Part shown: positions 1-8,434 of the stretch, piece after piece
How positions within the stretch are numbered: the first letter of the stretch is position 1
Layout: each line of letters opens with the position of its first letter
NCBI GenBank assembly: GCA_944382785.1
Contig: CALWNO010000003.1
Coordinates: 28,572-92,571, forward strand
Source: an uncultured Gemmiger sp.
GTDB taxonomy: Bacteria > Bacillota > Clostridia > Oscillospirales > Ruminococcaceae
Reading direction: 5' to 3'
DNA length: 64,000 bases
The notes under the pieces: generated by a model
The model's database searches: none
The model's input: the letters and a program-made list of their open reading frames with translations, nothing else
Told to the model about the DNA's origin: nothing
Made by a program: the position numbers and the translations under genes

Positions 1-827
1 CCGCCGGCATACGCCCGGAATTCCTGGTAGCTGTCTGCCGCTTTGGCCACCGTCAGCAGGGCCTGACAGTAAAATTTGATGACCTGGTATTCCAGCACCT
101 GTCGGGCATCCTGGTCTTCCACCTTGCCGGACAGTTCCCAGGTGAATTCCAGCACCTGCAGGAAGTTCTTGCCCGGGTTCCAGCGTCCGTTCAGGGTCAG
201 CACGGTGGTGGCGTTATCCCCGTGGGCACAGTTGTAGAACACGGGTTTGCGCACAAATGCTGCATCCTTGCAGTAGAGGTTATAAGTCTGGATGAAGTAA
301 TAGTCGTCGGACAGAAAATCCCGGGGTTCCCGGAAATCATGATCCCGGAACACCTGGGTCCTGTACAGGCATCCGTGCCACAGGGTGTGCATCCACTTGC
401 TGGACGGGTCAGCCACATCCAGGCGCCGTACCTCGTTGCCGTCCTTGTCCGTGAGCACCACTTCCCCGATGATGCGGTCAGCACCGGTGCGTCTGGCTTC
501 CGCCGCCAGGGTTTCCAGACAGTCGTCGGCCATCCAGTCATCGGCATCGCAGAGCATCACGTAGGTGCCCCGGGCATTTTGCTGGATGCGTTTCTTGTTG
601 GCAACAACCCCGCCATTCTCTCCCTGCACCAGACGTATATCCATCTCCGGGTTGTCCCGGATGAAAGACTGGATCACCGCCACCGAATCGTCGGTGGAAC
701 CGTCATCGCAGTACAGCACCTCATAATCCTTGAATTCCTGGCGCTTGATGGCCTCAAAGGCCCGGGGCAGGAACCGGGCATAGTTGTAGCTGGCAATCCC
801 GACGGTAATAAAAGGTTCTGTTCCCAT
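1..827 (-). CDS. Glycosyltransferase family 2, C-terminus beyond window edge
   Basis: Partial gene running off the left edge. Translation from the ATG at 827 gives a GT-A type GT2 domain: a SYNYARFL start, the CDDGSTDDS nucleotide-binding segment, and a DADDW (DXD-like) metal site. The family transfers sugars from NDP-sugars onto lipid-linked or other glycan acceptors at the cytosolic face. An AGGAGAA ribosome site lies 6-7 bases before the ATG. It follows the flippase gene by 35 bases in the same leftward operon as rfbFGH, so it probably adds a sugar to the same repeat unit. Acceptor and donor cannot be read from sequence. Confidence 0.85.
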   Translation of the reverse strand, partial: MGTEPFITVGIASYNYARFLPRAFEAIKRQEFKDYEVLYCDDGSTDDSVAVIQSFIRDNPEMDIRLVQGENGGVVANKKRIQQNARGTYVMLCDADDWMADDCLETLAAEARRTGADRIIGEVVLTDKDGNEVRRLDVADPSSKWMHTLWHGCLYRTQVFRDHDFREPRDFLSDDYYFIQTYNLYCKDAAFVRKPVFYNCAHGDNATTVLTLNGRWNPGKNFLQVLEFTWELSGKVEDQDARQVLEYQVIKFYCQALLTVAKAADSYQEFRAYAG

Positions 828-862
828 AATATTCTCCTGTATATCCATACAAACTCCAGCGA

Positions 863-2089
863 TCAGCGGCCATTCCTGACTATCTTGCGCACAAAGACCA
901 CCGCCTGCACCACTACCTGCAGCAGATAAGCCGCCGTCAGCACATAGGCCGCCCCTTGGATGCCTTGCCTTCTGACCAACACATCTGAAAGCGCTGCCGT
1001 GACCGCCAGGGCCCCAACGGCTCCTGCCGCCACTGCCTGGTTGCTGCCGACCGCAATCAGAAGGCCGTTTCCGCAGGAAGTGAGCGCATTGATGCCGGTG
1101 GCCAGGATAGCCCAGTACAAAAGACCATAATACTGCAGAATTTCCGGTCCGAAGACCAGTTTCATGACAAAGCGTCCGGCCACCAGCGCCGCCAGTTCCG
1201 CCAGCACCACAAACCCGATCGTAAAGCCGTACGTCTGTCCGACCAGGCTCAACAGCTCCTGGCGCTTTTTTTCATTCCATGCCTTTGCCATTTTGGGGAC
1301 CAGGGCGATGATAATGGCCGGGACCAGGGTGGTAATCAGCACCGTTGGCGTAAAAATGGAAGAGAAATACCCCAGCTGCTCGGTACCGGCCAGCTTTTGG
1401 ATGGAACGGCGGGGCAAGGCGGTTGTTATGACCGGGAAGATGTTGGACAGCATCAAAGCAAAGCACACCTTCAGCAGCCGGAGAGAGGCCCTGAAATCTA
1501 CTGCCTTCCACCGTTCCATTGTCTCGACCCGGCAGAAACTCCGCCAGTCATAGAAAATGGTCAGAAGCAAGGTGGCCAGGGCCATTACACCCATAGAGAC
1601 CAGCAGGTTCTGCACGAGCAGATAGGTCCCCACAAATGCCAGAAAGCACACCGTACCGCGGATGGTATTGGAATATCCGTTGATGTACAGCCGGTCATGC
1701 AGCTGCAGCGCCCCCAACAGGGTATCGCTGATGACATTCACATTGCTGTACAAAAGGTACAGCAGAATGGCCCAGCGCTCTGCCGCCGAATACCCGCCGG
1801 CCACGGCCAGATATCCTCCGCAGGCCACCACCGACACAAAAGCCGTCATCATGCGGGCCAACAGATACTGGCTCTGGGAATACCGGCCATTCACGTCGGA
1901 GATCTGGTAATTTCGCAGCCCGTAATTGGCAAAGAAGCTGAACACATTGGATACGGTCATGGCAAGAGAGAAAATCCCGGCGTCCTCATAGCCCGACATC
2001 CGGACGATCAGCACGGAGATCAGCCATTGCCCGAACATCAGCACAATGGAACCGATAGAATTGATGGCCGCCTGCCTTCTGTAATCCAT
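863..2089 (-). CDS. Polysaccharide flippase, Wzx/PST family
   Basis: 408-residue polytopic membrane protein, about 12 hydrophobic segments, of the size and pattern of Wzx/O-antigen flippases (MOP superfamily, TC 2.A.66). Such proteins move undecaprenyl-linked repeat units across the membrane. N-terminus has the usual amphipathic start (DYRRQAAINSIGSIVLMFGQW) leading into TM1. AAGGA lies 6 bases before the ATG. Sits directly downstream of rfbH in the leftward operon, so its substrate is probably a glycan carrying the CDP-derived 3,6-dideoxyhexose. A Wzx here and a Wzm/Wzt exporter at 10.9 kb imply two assembly routes in the same locus. Family call is sound; substrate is inferred. Confidence 0.85.
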   Translation of the reverse strand: MDYRRQAAINSIGSIVLMFGQWLISVLIVRMSGYEDAGIFSLAMTVSNVFSFFANYGLRNYQISDVNGRYSQSQYLLARMMTAFVSVVACGGYLAVAGGYSAAERWAILLYLLYSNVNVISDTLLGALQLHDRLYINGYSNTIRGTVCFLAFVGTYLLVQNLLVSMGVMALATLLLTIFYDWRSFCRVETMERWKAVDFRASLRLLKVCFALMLSNIFPVITTALPRRSIQKLAGTEQLGYFSSIFTPTVLITTLVPAIIIALVPKMAKAWNEKKRQELLSLVGQTYGFTIGFVVLAELAALVAGRFVMKLVFGPEILQYYGLLYWAILATGINALTSCGNGLLIAVGSNQAVAAGAVGALAVTAALSDVLVRRQGIQGAAYVLTAAYLLQVVVQAVVFVRKIVRNGR

Positions 2090-2122
2090 AAGAAATCCTT
2101 TTTCTGATAGGGAATACGATAA

Positions 2123-3469
2123 TTACGCCTGTGCCGCTTCCAGAATGACCCGGGCCATATAGTCGATCATATCGTCGGTCATGCCGGGATAGACACCCAC
2201 CCAGAAGGTGTTGTTCATGATGAAATCGGTGTTGGTCAGGTCCCCCACCACACGGTAAGCGTCGGTGCCGCGGATCTGGTCGAAGCAGGGATGCTTGATC
2301 AGGTTGCCGCTGAACAAAAGACGGGTCTGGACGTTCTTGGACTCGATATACCGGGTCATGGCGTTGCGGTCCAGGCCGCTTTCCGGCCGCACCGAGATCA
2401 GGAAGCCGAACCAGGAAGGCCGGCTGTTGGCTGCCGGTTCGGGCAGGATCAGCTTGTCCGCAGCCGGTTCCAGCGCCGCCCGCAGACGGTCCCAGTTGTG
2501 GCGGCGGCGCTCGATGAAGGAGGGGAACTTTTTCAGCTGCTCACAGCCGATGGCCGCCTGCATATCGGTGACCTTGAGGTTGTAACCGAAATGGCTGTAC
2601 ACATACTTGTGATCGTAGCCGAAGGGCAGCTCCCCGTACTGGCCGTCAAACCGATGGCCGCAGAAGTTGTCGTGGCCGGAAGGGCACACGCAGTCCCGGC
2701 CCCAGTCCCGGTAGCTCTTGATCAGCCGGTTGAGCAGAGGGTTGCTGGTGTAGACGCAGCCGCCCTCGCCCATGGTCATGTGGTGGGGCGGGTAGAAGCT
2801 GGAGGTGCCGATGTCCCCCCAGGTGCCGGTGAACCGGGTCTCCCCGTTGATGGTGTACTGGGTGCCCAGGGCATCGCAGTTGTCCTCCACCAGCCAGAGG
2901 TTGTGCTTGTCACAGAAGGCCTTGACCGCTCTCAGGTCAAAGGGATTGCCCAGGGTATGGGCGATCATCACCGCCTTGGTCCTGGGGGAAAGGGCGGCTT
3001 CCAGTTTGGACACATCGATGTTGTACTGGGGCACGGTCACGTCCACAAACACCGGCACCGCACCATACTGCAGCGCCGGGGTGACGGTGGTGGGGAACCC
3101 GCAGGCCACCGTGATGATCTCGTCCCCCTTCCTGATCTGGCGGTCCCCCAGTTCGGGGGCAGTCAGGGCCATGAAGGCGATGAGGTTGGCGGAAGAGCCG
3201 CTGTTGACCAGGTTGGCAAAGCGCACCCCGATCCACTGGGCAAACTTCTTTTCAAATTCATCGGCGAACCGGCCGGTGGTCAGCCAGAAATCCAGCGCCG
3301 CGTCGGTGAGGGCGCACATCTCCTTCTCATCAAACACACGGGACGCATAGGTGATGCGGTCCCCGGGTTTGAACGCCTCTTTCTTTTCCTTGAAGTCGTG
3401 GTAATACTGCGCCACCATCTCCTTGATCTGTTCACGGGCTTCGGCTTCACTGGACCAGGTTTTCTCCAT
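2123..3469 (-). CDS. rfbH: CDP-6-deoxy-4-keto-glucose 3-dehydrase (E1, RfbH/AscC type)
   Basis: 448 residues from the ATG at 3469, chosen for AGGAGGACACC just before it. DegT/DnrJ fold, but the usual PLP lysine is replaced by His (SFYPPHHMTMGEGG, residues about 225-237), the mark of PMP-dependent dehydrases. A C-X1-C-X7-C set (C260, C262, C270) with an earlier C198 matches the [2Fe-2S] motif of E1. The enzyme removes the 3-OH from CDP-4-keto-6-deoxyglucose with reducing power from an E3-type reductase, giving 3,6-dideoxyhexoses (paratose, abequose, tyvelose, ascarylose). rfbF and rfbG lie upstream in the same operon; no reductase gene is visible in the window. Confidence 0.93.
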   Translation of the reverse strand: MEKTWSSEAEAREQIKEMVAQYYHDFKEKKEAFKPGDRITYASRVFDEKEMCALTDAALDFWLTTGRFADEFEKKFAQWIGVRFANLVNSGSSANLIAFMALTAPELGDRQIRKGDEIITVACGFPTTVTPALQYGAVPVFVDVTVPQYNIDVSKLEAALSPRTKAVMIAHTLGNPFDLRAVKAFCDKHNLWLVEDNCDALGTQYTINGETRFTGTWGDIGTSSFYPPHHMTMGEGGCVYTSNPLLNRLIKSYRDWGRDCVCPSGHDNFCGHRFDGQYGELPFGYDHKYVYSHFGYNLKVTDMQAAIGCEQLKKFPSFIERRRHNWDRLRAALEPAADKLILPEPAANSRPSWFGFLISVRPESGLDRNAMTRYIESKNVQTRLLFSGNLIKHPCFDQIRGTDAYRVVGDLTNTDFIMNNTFWVGVYPGMTDDMIDYMARVILEAAQA

Positions 3470-3506
3470 GGTGTCCTCCTTGTTTGTCAAACATCCGTGT
3501 TCCGCA

Positions 3507-5306
3507 TCACGCCGCGGCGGAACTTTCCCGCGGCCACAGGCTGATGCGGCGGGAGACAATGTTCTCCCCTTCCAAAGTTACAAAATAGTCGCCGTTCTCG
3601 TCCGGTTCGGTACGGGGCAGGTCGGCAATACAAACCTCCTGCCAGTTCTCGCTGCCGTCCGCCCCCACGGTGATATAACTCAGGGTCGCGTCCGCCGGGA
3701 CTTCCCTGCCCCGGATGTAGATCTTGACGCTGTCGGCGTACCGGGTCATCACATCGGTCACGTGGGCCAGCCAGGCCACATCGTATCCCTCATAATCCCT
3801 GATATAACACAGAAAATAAATGTCCTCCCCGTTGGGCTGGGGGTCTTTTTCCCAGCTGTCCACATGGTAGGCATTGCGGCGCACTCCGCCATACCGCCGG
3901 AAGAAGGCTTCCTGGGCCCCCTTGTCACTGCCCCAGACGTTGAATTTACACACCAGGGGCGACGTTTCGGGCACATCCTCCGCCAGTCCGGCCTCCACGC
4001 TGTCGCAGAGAAATTCGTAGGTATCCCGGGCTCCGTTGTCGTACTGCTGCCGGGTACAGGCCCGCTGGTAGGCGCCGCAGGCCGTCAGGCCCACCACGAC
4101 CACCACTGCCAGCACCGGGGGCAGCCACCAGGGACCGCGCCGGGCCAGCTGAAACAGTACCGCCAGAAGGGTCAGCAGCATCACGGCTACCCCGAAGGAT
4201 TCCACCGCCGCCGGGATGTATGCCTCGGTCCAGCTGACCCAGATCTCCTGATACTTGGAGGACAGCCCGATCAGCAGGGCCGGTCCCGCCAGCATCACCG
4301 CGCCCATGGCGAACAGGCAGAAAGCCTGCCGCCGGGAAAGGCGGACCCACCCCAGGCAGAGCACCGCCGCACACACCGCCGCCAGCAGCAGGGGCCAGAA
4401 CACATCCCCCGCCGTGATCGATGTGGGGTGGTAGTCGGCAAACAGAATGGGGTTGAGGGGAAATGCCGCCGACATCTGCTGCACCCAGGTGCGCAGTGCC
4501 GCCGGAACGTCCAGAGAAGGCTGCACACCGTTATAGCCGCCACCCGACGCATTCAGCCGGGCACTCATCACATAATAGAACAGTGCCACCAGTTCCCCGG
4601 CCAGACAGGGCAGCCCCAGGCACACAGCCCGCAGAAATTTGGGTTCCAGCAGCAGGGCCAGAAAGCCCAGCATAAAAATATAGGTATATCCCAGCTCGTA
4701 GGTCCCGCAGGTCCAGAAGGTGCAAAGTCCGGCCAGAAGAGCCCACCGCCGGTGGCCCGTATGATGCAGGGCCACCATGCACAGCCCGGCCAGCAGGGCC
4801 GGGAACAGCGCCATCTGGGGCAGTGCCTCATAACTGTACATGGCGTTGGTGGAGTAGTCGCTCCAAAGGCAGATCATCAGCGGCGTCAGCGCAAAGAGGG
4901 CCTTGCCCAGATGCTTGCCGCCGGTGGCCTTGCTCACAAGCAGCCCTGCCAGTGCCGCGTCCACCAGCGTGTGGCCGATGATGAACAGGCGGTACCGGTC
5001 AATGCTTCCCTTGAACCAGAACCGCACCGTGATGGGCAGGCTGGAAAAAGGGAAAAAGCGGCTGTTTTGCAGCGTGAGGGCCTTTCCTATATCGGTCAGT
5101 TCCCGCTGCAGAAGGGCAATCGCCGAAGTGCCGGTCAGCTCGATATAGGAATTCAGGTTGTTGATCTGGTCATCGCCGCCCAGGGGCGCCAGCAGGGTCA
5201 CCCGCAGGTACCCCACCGCTGCAACCAGTGCCACAGCTCCCAGCACCCACCAGAACCAGCGGACGGTGTGCAGGCGTTTTGCCCAGCGGTTGTATTGATA
5301 TTCCAA
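3507..5306 (-). CDS. Polytopic membrane protein, glucosyltransferase (GtrII/GT-C)-like
   Basis: 599 residues, a first TM segment at about 20-38, then an acidic loop (LGGDDQINN, about 42-50) as in GT-C enzymes, about ten further TM segments, and a 150-residue soluble C-terminal part. This resembles the glucosyltransferase GtrII/GT-C group, which use polyprenyl-phosphate sugars outside the membrane. It lies between rfbG and rfbH, with the stop 37 bases from the rfbH start, so it belongs to the same operon and probably decorates or polymerises the same glycan. It could instead be a polymerase. I recognise the class, not the specific function. Confidence 0.6.
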   Translation of the reverse strand: MEYQYNRWAKRLHTVRWFWWVLGAVALVAAVGYLRVTLLAPLGGDDQINNLNSYIELTGTSAIALLQRELTDIGKALTLQNSRFFPFSSLPITVRFWFKGSIDRYRLFIIGHTLVDAALAGLLVSKATGGKHLGKALFALTPLMICLWSDYSTNAMYSYEALPQMALFPALLAGLCMVALHHTGHRRWALLAGLCTFWTCGTYELGYTYIFMLGFLALLLEPKFLRAVCLGLPCLAGELVALFYYVMSARLNASGGGYNGVQPSLDVPAALRTWVQQMSAAFPLNPILFADYHPTSITAGDVFWPLLLAAVCAAVLCLGWVRLSRRQAFCLFAMGAVMLAGPALLIGLSSKYQEIWVSWTEAYIPAAVESFGVAVMLLTLLAVLFQLARRGPWWLPPVLAVVVVVGLTACGAYQRACTRQQYDNGARDTYEFLCDSVEAGLAEDVPETSPLVCKFNVWGSDKGAQEAFFRRYGGVRRNAYHVDSWEKDPQPNGEDIYFLCYIRDYEGYDVAWLAHVTDVMTRYADSVKIYIRGREVPADATLSYITVGADGSENWQEVCIADLPRTEPDENGDYFVTLEGENIVSRRISLWPRESSAAA

Positions 5307-5336
5307 AAGATCCCTTCCCCGTGTGTTGATGGGCGC

Positions 5337-6398
5337 TCAATCCTGCCGCAAAAACGCCGCGATCTCCGCGTCCATTTCCGCCGGAATATTCCCGCCGGCC
5401 AGCCAGACCTTGCCGAAGCGGCAGGTCATCTCCATACACTCTTCGATATGCCAGCGGGGACGCCAGCCGAAGGTGGCCTTCACCAGGCTGCAGTCCAACT
5501 TGAGGAAGTTGGCTTCATGAGGCGCGTTGGCCTCGGCCCGGTTCTCCCATTTGGCTTCCGGGCCCCAGCAGCGGCAGAACAGATCCACCAGGTCCCCGGT
5601 GGTCACACAGTCGCAGTCATCCGGCCCTACATTATAATACCCTGCCACAGAGGGGTCCTCATACTGGGCCTGGGCGATCATCAGATACACCGCCAGCGGT
5701 TCCAGGACATGCTGATAGGGGCGGGTCGAATAGGGGTTGCGCACCCCGATCGTCTCGCCCTTGGCCATGGCACGGATGCAGTCCGGAATAATGCGGTCAT
5801 TGGCAAAGTCCCCGCCGCCGATCACATTGCCGGCCCGGGCGGTGGATACCGCCACCCCCATGCCGTCCAGAAAGCTGCACTTGTAGCTGTGGGTCACCAG
5901 TTCCGAACAGCTCTTGCTGTTGGAGTAGGGATCGTACCCGTCCAGGGGTTCGTTTTCCCGGTACCCCCAATGCCATTCTTTGTTCTGATAAACCTTATCA
6001 GTCGTGATATTCACGACTGACCGCGGGGGTTCCCCCGCGGTGCGCACACACTCCAGCAGATTGACGGTGCCCATCACGTTGGTCTCGTAGGTGTAGCGGG
6101 GGTCCTTGTAGCTGTCCCGCACAATGGGCTGTGCCGCCAGATGGAGCACTATTTCCGGTTTTGCGGCGTCAAAAGCCGCTTTCAGGGTTGCCATGTCCCG
6201 GATATCCCCGATGACGCTGGTCATCTTTCCCTCCAGGCCGGCCAGATCAAACAGGGCCGGGTCGGTGGGCGGGTTCAGACTGTACCCGGTGACGATCGCC
6301 CCGGCGCCGGTGAGCATCCGGCACAGCCAGGTCCCCTTGAATCCGGTATGCCCGGTCACAAAGACCCGCTTGCCGCGAAAGAATTCCAGATCCAGCAT
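5337..6398 (-). CDS. rfbG: CDP-glucose 4,6-dehydratase
   Basis: 353 residues, the usual family length. Extended SDR: NAD site TGHTGFKG (15-22), TTDKVY (132-137) and catalytic Y158-X3-K162 (YSNSK). Converts CDP-glucose to CDP-4-keto-6-deoxyglucose, the substrate of RfbH. The start overlaps the rfbF stop as TGATG, so the two are translationally coupled; the longer in-frame opening upstream lies inside rfbF and is not used. Product of RfbF feeds it and RfbH drains it, with the 599-residue membrane protein gene between. Confidence 0.95.
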   Translation of the reverse strand: MLDLEFFRGKRVFVTGHTGFKGTWLCRMLTGAGAIVTGYSLNPPTDPALFDLAGLEGKMTSVIGDIRDMATLKAAFDAAKPEIVLHLAAQPIVRDSYKDPRYTYETNVMGTVNLLECVRTAGEPPRSVVNITTDKVYQNKEWHWGYRENEPLDGYDPYSNSKSCSELVTHSYKCSFLDGMGVAVSTARAGNVIGGGDFANDRIIPDCIRAMAKGETIGVRNPYSTRPYQHVLEPLAVYLMIAQAQYEDPSVAGYYNVGPDDCDCVTTGDLVDLFCRCWGPEAKWENRAEANAPHEANFLKLDCSLVKATFGWRPRWHIEECMEMTCRFGKVWLAGGNIPAEMDAEIAAFLRQD

Positions 6399-7174
6399 CA
6401 GTCGTTCCACACTTTCCAGGGCGCTTTGCCTTCCGCCCACAGTTTTTCCAGCTGGTTTTTGTCCCGCACCGTGTCCATACATTTCCAGAAGCCCGTATGG
6501 CACCGACTCTGCAGCTGACCGCGGGCCGCCAGAGTTTCCAGCGGTTTCTTTTCCAGAACCGTCTCATCACCTTCGATCACGTCAAAGATCTCGGGGTTGC
6601 AGACCATGAAGCCGATGTTGATCATGCTGCCGTCCATCTCCTGCTTTTCCCGGAAGCCGGTGACAAGACCGTTTTCATCCACATCCAGCACGCCGAACTG
6701 CTGTCCCACGTTGTAGCTGGACATGGTCACCGCCTTGCCGTGGGCACGGTGGAATTGTTCCAGCTCATTCAGATTGATGTTGGACACACCGTCCCCGTAG
6801 GTCAGCATGAAGGGTTCCTCCCCCACATAGGGGCGGATACGTTTGATGCGCCCGCCGGTCATGGTGTTGAGACCGGTGTCCACCACCGTCACCTTCCAGG
6901 GTTCGGCGTGGGAGTTCAGCACCTGCATGGAGTTGGTGGCAAGATCAAAGGATACATCCGCATTGTGCAGATAATAGTCGAAGAAATACTGCTTGATCAC
7001 ATCCTGCTTGTACCCGGCGCAAATGATGAAATCGGTGTACCCGTAATGGGCATATCCTTTCATAATATGCCAAAGGATCGGTTTGCCGCCGATCTCCACC
7101 ATGGGTTTGGGCTTGAGGACGCTTTCTTCACTGATGCGCGTTCCGAACCCGCCGGCAAGGATTACTACTTTCAT
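6398..7174 (-). CDS. rfbF: Glucose-1-phosphate cytidylyltransferase
   Basis: 258 residues, matching RfbF (about 257). Nucleotidyltransferase signature LAGGFGTR (6-13) with KPKPMVEIGGKPILWHIM following. Makes CDP-glucose from CTP and glucose-1-phosphate, the first committed step to CDP-3,6-dideoxyhexoses. Start at 7174 is set by AGGTGA 6 bases upstream and the family N-terminus MKVVILAGG; an in-frame extension to 7270 would run through the promoter. First gene of the leftward operon. Confidence 0.95.
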   Translation of the reverse strand: MKVVILAGGFGTRISEESVLKPKPMVEIGGKPILWHIMKGYAHYGYTDFIICAGYKQDVIKQYFFDYYLHNADVSFDLATNSMQVLNSHAEPWKVTVVDTGLNTMTGGRIKRIRPYVGEEPFMLTYGDGVSNINLNELEQFHRAHGKAVTMSSYNVGQQFGVLDVDENGLVTGFREKQEMDGSMINIGFMVCNPEIFDVIEGDETVLEKKPLETLAARGQLQSRCHTGFWKCMDTVRDKNQLEKLWAEGKAPWKVWND

Positions 7175-7208
7175 ACTGTCACCTACCTGCATTGCATGCT
7201 TATTTTTG

Positions 7209-7237
7209 ATTTTAGCATATTCAGCCGATTTTGACAA
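7209..7237 (-). promoter_or_regulatory. Promoter of the leftward rfbFGH operon
   Basis: On the minus strand TTGTCA (7237-7232) and TAAAAT (7214-7209) stand 17 bases apart, in an AT-rich stretch 35 bases upstream of the rfbF ATG. Good sigma-A type match; transcription start not proven. Confidence 0.7.
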
Positions 7238-7314
7238 TGTGTATACCAGACGATCTTTCTTACTTCCCAAAGTTATACCTTTTGAGATTACCGGATAGTG
7301 TTATACGTACAGTC

Positions 7315-7343
7315 TTGTAAAACCTAAATTTTTCCGCTATAAT
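7315..7343 (+). promoter_or_regulatory. Promoter of the rightward GT2 pair
   Basis: TTGTAA (7315-7320), 17-base spacer, perfect TATAAT (7338-7343). The predicted start near 7350 leaves a leader of about 65 bases before the ATG at 7414. With the rfbF promoter it forms a divergent control region about 240 bases long. Confidence 0.75.
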
Positions 7344-7413
7344 TGGGAAAAATCATTGCTCCGGTATTTGTCTTTCATACATGCAGTTCAAATATGCCAC
7401 AAAGGAACATTTT

Positions 7414-8376
7414 ATGGAAGTTGCAATTAGCGTGATCGTTCCTGTATACCAGGTCTTTGCCTATTTAGATCATTGTGTCCAGAGCTTGCTGGCACAGACT
7501 TTTTCCTGTTGGGAATTGATTTTGGTCGATGACGGAAGCACTGACGGCAGCCTGGAGCTATGTCAGAGGTATGCCAAGCTGGATTCCCGCATACAGGTGC
7601 TCCATCAAAACAACGCGGGGGTTTCTGCCGCCCGTAACACCGGGCTTGTTGCCGCGCAGGGGCTCTGGATCGCTTTTGTGGATGCAGATGACTGGGTCGA
7701 ACCAGAATATTTACAAAAACTGTATGAGCGGTGCAGCAGTGCACAGATTTCTCTGTGTGACGTTGACGACGGAGAATCACGTACTCTGGCGGAAGAAACC
7801 CTGTCTGTTGAGACCATCCGTACAACACCTTCCCGGTATGCACAGTTGCCCTACATCAACTATGTCTACAACAAACTGTTTTCCCGCAGCCTTCTTTTTC
7901 CCGAAGGGCCGCGGTTTGATGTGCACCGCAAACGCGGCGAGGATGCTGCCTTTGTCGCCGCCTGCCTTTTGCGGTGCCGTACCGTAGCGGTCTGCCCGGA
8001 AAAGCTGTACCATTACCGCGCCACCCCCGATTCTGCCACCCACCACTTTTACGACGGCGTGTGCCGGGACGAAAAGAAGCTTTTCGGGGAGCAAAACGCG
8101 TTTTTCGACACAGCCCGCATGGATGCCACCGAAACAGCCGCTTTTGCCCGCTGGCAGTACGGGAAAATCATTTCGGTGCTGCGGTACATTGCCCGGTATG
8201 CGCCGGACAGCAAAACCCGCACCCGGTATATCCGGGAGTTTCTGGCGGAGGGCGACATCTATACCGCCTTTGCAACCCTGCCGGAAGGAATCAGTGGCCG
8301 CAGCCTTCTGTATGCCTTTTTGACCAGACGGCACCGTTTTTCTCTGCTGGGAGCAGCTCTTCGTCTGCTGGGGTGA
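7414..8376 (+). CDS. Glycosyltransferase family 2
   Basis: 320 residues. GT-A fold: SVIVPVYQV start, VDDGSTDGS, FVDADDWVEPEYL (DXD-like metal site), then RGEDAAFVA and LYHYR, typical of capsule GT2 enzymes. The ATG at 7414 is preferred over 7381 because AAAGGA lies 7 bases before it and the family domain begins there. Next gene is a clear paralogue with the same motifs, suggesting tandem duplication and divergence. Donor and acceptor unknown. Confidence 0.9.
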   Translation: MEVAISVIVPVYQVFAYLDHCVQSLLAQTFSCWELILVDDGSTDGSLELCQRYAKLDSRIQVLHQNNAGVSAARNTGLVAAQGLWIAFVDADDWVEPEYLQKLYERCSSAQISLCDVDDGESRTLAEETLSVETIRTTPSRYAQLPYINYVYNKLFSRSLLFPEGPRFDVHRKRGEDAAFVAACLLRCRTVAVCPEKLYHYRATPDSATHHFYDGVCRDEKKLFGEQNAFFDTARMDATETAAFARWQYGKIISVLRYIARYAPDSKTRTRYIREFLAEGDIYTAFATLPEGISGRSLLYAFLTRRHRFSLLGAALRLLG

Positions 8377-8434
8377 GGGAGGTTTGCCTGCCCGGAGTAT
8401 TTCGTATCCGTTCCCATAGACAAGGAGTGTTCCC

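Noticed and set aside
2123-3469. A PLP aminotransferase function for the DegT protein
   Set aside because: The PLP lysine is replaced by histidine and iron-sulfur cysteines are present, so it is a dehydrase.
3423-6020. An 865-codon rightward open frame opposite rfbH and the membrane protein
   Set aside because: It is antisense to genes with clear catalytic motifs and is a by-product of high GC codon use; its protein is low-complexity, rich in Gly, Gln, His, Pro, with no domain.
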